Positions 57,421-64,000 of a stretch of DNA of 64,000 nucleotides are shown here, piece after piece. Within the stretch, counting starts at the first letter, position 1. Every line of letters begins with the position of its first letter. The stretch is from Macrothele yani. Its lineage: Eukaryota > Arthropoda > Arachnida > Araneae > Macrothelidae. The stretch spans positions 142,683,240 through 142,747,239 of the forward strand of contig CM077013.1 in the NCBI GenBank assembly GCA_039090855.1, in the 5' to 3' direction. A program made the translations under genes and the position numbers. The notes under the pieces are model-generated. The model was not told the DNA's origin, did no database searches, and worked only from the letters and a program-made list of their open reading frames with translations.

Positions 57421-57620
57421 CATTTGTTGCACTTATATAACCTTCAAATGACATTGATAATTGCAGAGGTGGTACTGATTTTCCAAAGCAGCTTACTGGA
57501 TAACAAAAACCATAACACAGCTCAGACATTTCCAGAAAACAATAGTTTCACAGAATACACATTGGTAAAAAAACTTACAAAGTTTATTACAGTAACATTC
57601 TTTACTAATAACTAAATTAC

Positions 57621-57747
57621 CTGGGTTTAGATGGAGTAGATACAGATTTTGGAGTGCTGAGAGAACTGCAGCGCTTTGCTTCCTCAGACTTGTCTACAGC
57701 ATTAATTCGTCCAGAAGCTACTCGGTTGAGTAATGAAGGAGTTTTAC
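57621..57747 (-). CDS. Internal exon of a host gene (Ser/Thr-Pro-rich)
   Basis: On the minus strand an acceptor (TTATCTTTCTAG) precedes the exon and a donor (CCCAG|GTAATT) ends it. It is 127 bp: two bases (GT), 41 codons (KTPSLLNRVASGRINAVDKS, EEAKRCSSLSTPKSVSTPSK, P) and two bases (AG). The open AG is completed by A of the exon at 29398-29527. Several TP sites followed by K or S suggest a phosphorylated nuclear or cytoskeletal protein; the family is not recognised. The exon has balanced base use, unlike its AT-rich surroundings, and no transposon similarity that I can see. Upstream exons are not identified and may lie outside the window. Confidence 0.6.
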
Positions 57748-57945
57748 CTAGAAAGATAAGGCAGGAAAATACAAATATCTATACACCATCTGGGGTGGGG
57801 AGGTATAAGATATGCACAGTGACGTATACAGCACTAGAAATGGGTTGAAAGAAATATTAGTGAAGTGCAAACAAAATGATTGTGATAAAATTAGCAGCAA
57901 AGATATTATAAAAGAGTGGTAGGCAATGCACGTAACTAACAAACA

Positions 57946-58043
57946 AATTAAGAAGATGGTAGGGTAGAACACACCAAGTTACATATAAAAGTTTATACTT
58001 TTATAAGTAACTTAGCGTGTTCTACACTACCATCTTCTTAATT
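57946..58043. repeat. Hairpin MITE-like repeat, 47-bp arms
   Basis: Arms 57946-57992 (AATTAAGAAGATGGTAGGG...) and 57997-58043 pair over 47 bp with about four mismatches and a 4-bp loop (TTAT). It starts about 40 bp before the truncated LINE at 58085. Confidence 0.92.
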
Positions 58044-58084
58044 AGGAAAGATATTAGTGTAGGATTTTAAACAAATTCTACAAG

Positions 58085-58863
58085 CACTTAATATGACTAT
58101 TCAAACTGAGTATAAATAAGGGGAAAACCAAAGTTATGGTTTTTGAGCAAGGTACTGGTTGTACTGAATGTAACAGTCTAAATGGCACAGTGATTGACCA
58201 GGTGAATGAGTTTGTGTATTTAGGAAGCCTGTTTGACAGAGAAAACAAATTGGATGGTGAAATTAGTAGGCAAGTGAATTCTTCATTGAAAGTCATAGCT
58301 GCTCTGGGAGGTTTTCACAGGAATGATGGGTTCTCAAGAGAGTCCCGCATGGCCGTGTATGAAAGTGTAATTGTTCCTACTCTGATGTATGGCAGTGGAA
58401 CCTTGGTGTGCTGGAGAAATGCGTTACTTACGAGGAGTTTGTGGCAGGACTCGTTCTGATCATGTGAGGAATGAAGAAGTGTTGCAGTTGTGCAATGTGA
58501 AGCAAATTGTTGTTAGCAAGGTGGAGACTAATATACTTTGGTGGTTTGGCCATGTTGAAAGAATGAGTGAAGAGATGCTTACTAAGAAAATATTTTTAGC
58601 TCAAGTGGCAGGAAGGAAAGGCAGAGGAAGGCCAAGGAAGTCATGCGGGATCAGATTCAGGAGTGTCTACATGAGAAAAAGATCATGAGTATGAAGTATA
58701 GAAGATCTCGTGGGATGTATATCAAGACGCTGTAAATGAAGAAGTTTGATATGGCAACAGTAAATAAATAATTAGTTAAAAATTATCTGGTAGCTTGTTT
58801 TTTCTTTGTTGAGCTAACCTCTGAATTCCAGAGAACAGCTTAATGATATGTATGTATGTACTT
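58085..58863 (+). mobile_element. Second LINE family, 5'-truncated 3' end
   Basis: Forward copy beginning after the RT: VMVFEQGTGCTECNSLNGTV, IDQVNEFVYLGSLFDRENKL, ESRMAVYESVIVPTLMYGSG, then shifted VRNEEVLQLCNVKQIVVSKV, ILWWFGHVERMSEEMLTKKI, AQVAGRKGRGRPRKSCGIR. It matches the copy at 33290-34711 through the 3' UTR (GAGCTAACCTCTGAATTC) and ends in a (TATG)n tail at 58850-58863. Frameshifts near 58400 make it inactive. Confidence 0.85.
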
Positions 58864-59046
58864 AATATGACTGACAGGATTCATTCTAGGCATTTTTCAG
58901 ATGAAGCATGTCCTGCTTGCCCTCAGATTTGAGAAATCCAGCCCTACCCACCTTTTTGTTAAAGCTATATACACTACTGGCACTTAAGTTTTAAAAAATC
59001 CTGCTCAGACAGCTACAATACTGCAATATGTTCCTGCATACTACTA

Positions 59047-62040
59047 CAGGGTGTCCACAGAATTATCAAACCTGATTTCCCAGACCAAATATGTAAGAAA
59101 TCCCTAACCTTACATAAATAGGTTTATTTGAGTTTTTCAATATATGTGCCATAATAACAAATAAAATTGAATTGGATAATTGAGAAACTCATATTATTTG
59201 AAAATGTTTCTGCTTGACGTATCAAGTTTCCTAAATAACTAACTCATTTAATTTGTTTTAAAATCGGCTTTCACTTTCCTCATTGCCGCCCAACTCACAC
59301 CTTTTTTAATTTTACTCTTTTTTTCATGGTTTTACATTTATTGAAGAAACACTCAAACAAACCCATACACAATATTCAGAACAGTTACTATAAAAATATG
59401 ACAGTAGGAACACAGTCACTGTTTTTATATTACACACCACTTTTCTTCTTTTCACAATCTTTGCCTGCAATGCTGCTTCTTCCAACTCTAGTTCCTTCTG
59501 TACTCTTTCTCTTTTTTCCTTCAATTCCTTTATTTCATGATAAATTTTTCTTTTTTCTTCAGTTTTCTTTCTTCTTCGTTTTGAAGAACACTTTTTTTCT
59601 CAAGATAATCCTCATATCTTCGTCTGGAGGCTCTTACAGAAAGAAGAAGCCTTCTATTGATGGCAATGTGTTCTACTCCTCCCACATTTTCAATGGCATC
59701 AAAAACTGTTCTCTAACAAATCAGGGATTCTTCCAGGATATTTTCCACAAGAAGAGACTTATTGATAGAAAATCCACCTTCCACTGATGCATTTCCATGA
59801 GACATAATGAGACAAATTTTTATTACATCCCAAAGTTCACCGAATTGATTTTGGTTGTCAAGTAGAGCACTGTAAAATTTGTCTAATCCAATGGAATCAT
59901 CATGACTGTCTAAAAATTCATCAAACTGAGACTTTAAAGCAGATTGAGCTTCTACACAAAATAAAGCATAACTGTTTATTAGTTTTTTCAGCACAGTCAT
60001 CTGAAATCCTGTTTGCACTAAGTAAAACTTCGAGCACAATTTCCACTAGCTTCTTGCCTAGACTTGGCTGCTGCACTATAATATTTGGGTCCAAACAAGT
60101 TACCCCACGGACAAACTTAAATTTTAGTGGGCCTTTCTCACGAAGTTTTTCAATCATACTGGTCACAAGTTTCCTAAATTCAAGCTTAAACTCTAATTTC
60201 TCCCTTTCTGAGCACTTCACTTCTTTTAATAGCTTTTTAGCACCAAATCCAATATCAACTTTCTCAATTGAGAGAAGATTCACTTTTTGATACATCTAAA
60301 GTTAACAGTTTTGAGACACTATCAGCTTCATTTGATTTGTCAGGCTTCAAGCTTCGTGCCATCAAATTTTTCATCAGATCCAGCAAATCAGTGTGTAAGA
60401 AAGGAATTAAAGGCATTGGGCTCTGAAACATTCTCAAAAAAGATTCACACTTTGAAGCTATAGTCCTAAATGCAACCAATTTGCATTTCAACAGTGGACT
60501 TTCCATGAATTCTGCAAGAAACATGCGCTGTTTGCTGGAAACCGACGATTCTTGAACATATTTCTTGCTATAATCATAGACAAGCAATGCCCTAGTTAAC
60601 GTTTTCCAACCACCTTATAGTGCAAAATTTCAAAGGGAAATCTTTAAATTCAGTAATCATAGTATAATTTGCATGGCGAGCAGGACTATCTTTTAAAAGG
60701 TAGTACAAGTTATGCAGAAAGTGATGTATATCCCATTTCACTGCTTCAAGTCCAGTTTTCATAGCTCCATTGACCATGTGAAGACCACATACTCCAATAT
60801 CAACTAATAATTTACCATCTGGATTTTCAGTTCTAAGTTTATTTTTCAGCTTTTGAAGAAAGCTGAGATTAACATTAGGTTCACCCACTGACACTTGTAG
60901 CATGTTATCCAAGGGAAGAGGTGCACCTTTAACGAATTTCTCTAAAAGGTCATTAGCTGTTGCCCGTCCTAAAAACACACACTACTTAAGTATCTAGTGG
61001 AAACTTTTTGCAAATTGACATCCCAATAACGAACAAACTGATCCATTTGCCCACGATGAGCAATTTTGTTTAGTGATTTATCAAAACAAATTACAAAGCC
61101 AGTGCACTGCTTCAGATCGTCCATTAAACACTCTTTGAAATGTGGTACTAATCCATGGTTTATCACATAAGATGCTTTGCTTTTGCCTAAAGTAAATTTT
61201 GAAGCTATCGCACAGTCAGGAAACATTAACTGAAATGTTTTGTTAATCTATGTACAAGAGTTCAGAGACATTCGCTTGGACAACACTTCCATGGCCCATA
61301 TTATTTCCGACTTTGTTACATCATCTTTCACTACATAAGCATTAAGGTCACTGGGCTTCACATTATCTTTCACAACATAAGTATTTCAGTCATTAGACTT
61401 AATATTTTCTAGAAGTACTGATTCCACATTTCCTGAGCTTGTTGATGGCAAGAGTTTGTTATTACAAAGAGAGTTCTTTTTCACAGAGGAAATGAAAGAA
61501 GCAAGACTGGGCTGAGACATTTTAGCACAAATGTGTTTCAAATGATTAGGGCCATTTCCGTGGCTGGAGACTGCCCGACGCCCCATGTTGCTAAGCTCAA
61601 AAGTTTTAGAGCACACTTTACAAAATGCTGATTCATTGTCGCCGTTCACAGCAGCTAACCAACCAGAAAACTCAGGATTTAATTGTTTGTCCAACCATTG
61701 TTCATTAAACACACAATACTTTGACATTGCTGCAGTCTTGATTGCCTTTTAACAAGGTATAACTTATATCACAAATTTTCTTCTACTCCTTTGACCTAAC
61801 ACAAAAAGAGAAATGTTAACAAGTAATGTAACACAACTTACAATAATAGGTAGGAAATACAAGGTTACATTAGTAGGAAGGGGAAGTTAGTGACTGTCTG
61901 CAACACCAAGTGCAAGTGTGTTGGGCGATGAGGGCATCACTCCCCCGACACCGGGTTAAAACTAGTTGTAGTCTAACTGTGATTGAAATTTCTCTGACTT
62001 TTTTTTAAATATCACTGATTTTCCCTGACTTTTACAGGGA
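59047..62040 (-). mobile_element. hAT element with BED-finger transposase
   Basis: The left terminus is CAGGGTGTCCACAGAATTATC, followed by CCTGATTTCCCAGACC-type sequence. On the right, GATTTTCCCTGACTTTT at 62012-62028 is the matching subterminal phrase in inverse order, but the final GTGGACACCCTG is not preserved. The transposase is on the minus strand. Confidence 0.65.
59400..61727 (-). pseudogene. hAT transposase pseudogene with BED-type finger and coiled-coil tail
   Basis: The minus-strand start at 61727 reads MSKYCVFNEQWLDKQLNPEF, then the finger SAFCKVCSKTFELSNMGRRA with NGPNHLKHICAKM. Next, in several frames, come FPDCAIASKFTLGKSKASYV, GFVICFDKSLNKIAHRGQMD (catalytic Asp), LLVDIGVCGLHMVNGAMKTG, PLKFCTIRWLENVN, CLIMSHGNASVEGGFSINKS (dimerisation region) and a Lys/Glu-rich coiled coil (MKEKRERVQKELELEEAALQ). 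Breaks near 61240, 60975, 60590 and 60290 inactivate it. The family is one of the multi-copy hAT groups of invertebrates; exact name not recalled. Confidence 0.82.
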
Positions 62041-62207
62041 TCATAGCATACTTCTGGAAAATTTTAGGTAAGAATTTTAGGAATTTTAGGAATTTTAGAA
62101 AAATTTTAGGAAAATTTTAGGAGTGTATTTCAATAAAAACTAGATGTATATTTGTATACATCTAGTAAAACAACTTTGTATGCATTGTAAAGAGTTTGCT
62201 TCACACC

Positions 62208-62758
62208 CTTCAACCATATATACTGATAGACTGCGCATGACATCAAAATTTCTGGCTCCAACATAAAATCACATGACAACAGTCAAAAAGATGGGTTACA
62301 CCTGCTGTGCTTATGGTTGCTCTGACCGATATAGTAAAGAAAGTTCTATGATTTTTCATGGGTAAGAAACGAATTAAATACCTAAGTCAATAAAGTTCAA
62401 TTACTTAACCAGAAACTTGCAGCTATTGATATAAAAATATAGTAACGTAAGAAAAAAATGGAATGCATGTTCCAAATTCTTCGCAAATGTTCATCACATT
62501 ATAAATCACAAAATGTAAACAACACGATCATGCATGTATATAGCTCATAAGTAAACTTACCTGAAGAGTTTTCATTATATATGAGGTGCATTCACATAAT
62601 ACACCGAAAACACTGAAGTTCTGCAGCGTAAATTAGTAATCATAACAGCATTTGTACACGAAATTTGGAGTCTGATGATGACGTGCCCAATGTTTGAGCC
62701 ATGGCGGCTTTGATGCAGCTATTGCCAATGCGCAGTCCATTAGTATATATGGTCAAAG
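62208..62758 (+). mobile_element. Small P-type DNA transposon (deletion derivative)
   Basis: TTCACACC flanks the segment on both sides (62200-62207 and 62759-62766). The ends are inverted: CTTCAACCATATATACTGAT at the left and CTTTGACCATATATACTAAT read inward from the right, each followed by GACTGCGCAT-like sequence, matching at 27 of 31 positions by my count. An 8-bp duplication with a THAP-coding first exon inside points to the P superfamily. At 551 bp it lacks nearly all of the transposase. Confidence 0.72.
62291..62361 (+). pseudogene. THAP-domain first exon remnant
   Basis: ATG 62291 opens MGYTCCAYGCSDRYSKESSM, continues IFH and ends in a donor (CATGG|GTAAGA). The pattern C-x4-C-x2-RY-x-K ... 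FH is the start of a THAP zinc finger, the DNA-binding domain of P-element transposases and of host THAP proteins. It begins 83 bp from the left end of the element at 62208-62758. No following exon is found before the right end, so it is a remnant. A host THAP gene start is possible but less likely given the TIRs and target duplication. Confidence 0.65.
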
Positions 62759-63033
62759 TTCACACCCAAATTTTTTGCATAACGTCTAATGTCTAAAGTT
62801 TAAGTATGATTTACTTCTAATGTTCAGTTCTTATCTTTTCACGTGTTATTATCATATTCAAGTATATTTACCACATTCAAGTTTCACTTTGAACATTAAT
62901 ATGCTGTTGAACCAGAAGCAATTCATAATTTTCACAGTAAAGTTTTCAGGTTTCACATTAAACTATAATATCCTAAAAAGGTAATTGAAAACCAAGAACT
63001 ATGTACAATTGTTCACTGAATTACTTTTTCATA

Positions 63034-63354
63034 TTATTGTTTTAACCTTTTCCTGATTAGCCTATCTTTTTCTGCTTCCACCACAACTAATTTACTTTCA
63101 GTTTTCTTTATTTCAGCTGAAACTTGTATGATCAAGTTAGAGGCAACTGCTATTTCAACAGTATTTTGTTTTTCTACAGCTTTTCTCATTCTTTCTGTTC
63201 CCTCTTGAATTACTGCTAGGGAGGCTTCTTTATCTTTTTTAAGCCTATTTATTTCTGCATCATTTTCTTTTATTTTGTCATCAAACTCAGCTTTTCTTTT
63301 TTTCTCTAGCTGCTTTTCCTTATTTTCCCTCCCTTTCTTCGAAAATAAAAGCAT
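63034..63354 (-). pseudogene. Coiled-coil protein fragment, probably transposon C-terminus
   Basis: On the minus strand 106 codons read a highly charged coiled coil: RENKEKQLEKKRKAEFDDKI, INRLKKDKEASLAVIQEGTE, SAEIKKTESKLVVVEAEKDR, ending IRKRLKQ and a stop. Heptad-like spacing is clear. The hAT element at 59047-62040 also ends in a charged coil, so this may be the end of a related transposase; that is an inference. It could also be a host exon. Flanks show no splice signal I trust. Confidence 0.4.
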
Positions 63355-64000
63355 AACAAACAGCGCGAAAACTAGCTCATAAATAGAATATTTGAAACAC
63401 TCTCAATGTATGCACTCTCAATTATTAGGGATGGTAGAGGGGAAGGGAATAGAACTATCCAAAATTAGCATGTTTTCGTTGTGCTAGGCGCTTAAGCACG
63501 GCTGAATTCCTTCAGATACCCCCAATGTTCAAATGATTGAAATGTGCTGATGTTCATGGAATGAAATGGTTGATCAGCTATGATGACCGCATAAAAGTTC
63601 GGGGTGGGGGGCTTTATTTTTTTTATTTTTTAGTTTATGCAACATTTTACATCACTCCAGTATTTATCTTGTCATCATCAACAATCGCAATGCAAGTACC
63701 GCTTACGATCGCGGATATCAGCAACCGAAAATCTGCCATATCTCTAAGTGATATAACACACAGTATCCTATTACAGTGTATTGTAATTGAAAAAAAAAAG
63801 GATGTGGAAAAAAGAAACTTTCAGAAATTAAGATCATCAAGTCATGCGTTTCAAAAATCCGTTTTCCTTTATAACGTTTGAAAACATGTTTTTGCTTTTT
63901 TACCTGTAGTGTAAATAAAAAACTATGTTGATTTTTTTTATGGAATCAGACGTCCGTATGTCTGATTGTCTTCATCTGAGTTCACACTTTAGCTACTGTG
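63355..64000. other. No gene seen
   Basis: A 114-codon open frame at 63537-63881 (+) has no recognised domain and contains low-complexity FYF runs from a T-rich tract. A GC-richer island at 63695-63730 (GCTTACGATCGCGGATATC) is not explained. Confidence 0.35.

Noticed and set aside
59326..59787. 153-codon plus-strand frame rich in Phe/Leu
   Set aside because: It is the antisense of the Lys/Glu-rich coiled-coil tail of the hAT transposase.
62291..62361. Host THAP1-like gene start
   Set aside because: Similarity to the THAP start is clear, but the exon lies inside a 551-bp element with TIRs and target duplication and has no following exon.

Overview
The window looks like an intron- and transposon-rich stretch of a eukaryotic nuclear genome, most likely an arthropod (insect or chelicerate; species not determined). 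The DNA is AT-rich with long A/T runs and microsatellites, has no operons or ribosome binding sites, and carries spliced-exon signals on the minus strand. The repeat set is a mixture common in arthropods: Tc1/mariner, hAT, a P-type element with a THAP exon, RTE-like and other LINEs, a Penelope-like fragment and a tRNA-derived SINE family. || Layout. 1-3562: no gene recognised. 3565-4963: dead Tc1 element (family A). 5108-5980: short hAT-like element with a SINE inside. 6540-9235: unidentified retroelement remnant whose tandem 3' unit is split by a nearly intact Tc1 element (7717-9143). 10126-10965: decayed C2H2 zinc-finger exon broken by a SINE. 11620-12498: broken gene fragment fused to the 3' end of a family A Tc1 copy. 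13395-14670: another family A copy, followed by a hAT C-terminus. 15600-16070: three copies of a 157-bp unit. 16479-19689: broken RTE copy. 19710-20455: old LINE fragment. 22170-22272: possible first exons of a membrane protein gene. 23847-26085: two Tc1 elements end to end. || From 29398 to 57747 the minus strand carries what looks like the end of one host gene: an internal exon (57621-57747) and a terminal exon (29398-29527) whose phases fit. The 28 kb between them holds hAT elements, a second LINE family, a 264-bp-arm palindrome, an intact 986-codon RTE element, a long-TIR Tc1 element, a mariner fragment, minisatellites, a Penelope-like RT fragment and a hAT element with 8-bp target duplication. 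|| 58085-62040: LINE 3' end and another hAT element. 62208-62758: small P-type element with 8-bp target duplication. The right end has only a coiled-coil fragment. || The window mostly records nested insertions. The clearest nest is 41040-46622: an old foldback element was hit by an RTE element in one arm and by a Tc1 element in the other, and the Tc1 element was then hit by a SINE with an 11-bp target duplication. Only the RTE copy at 41366-44326 looks able to encode a full protein. All functional calls come from reading motifs; no database search was run.
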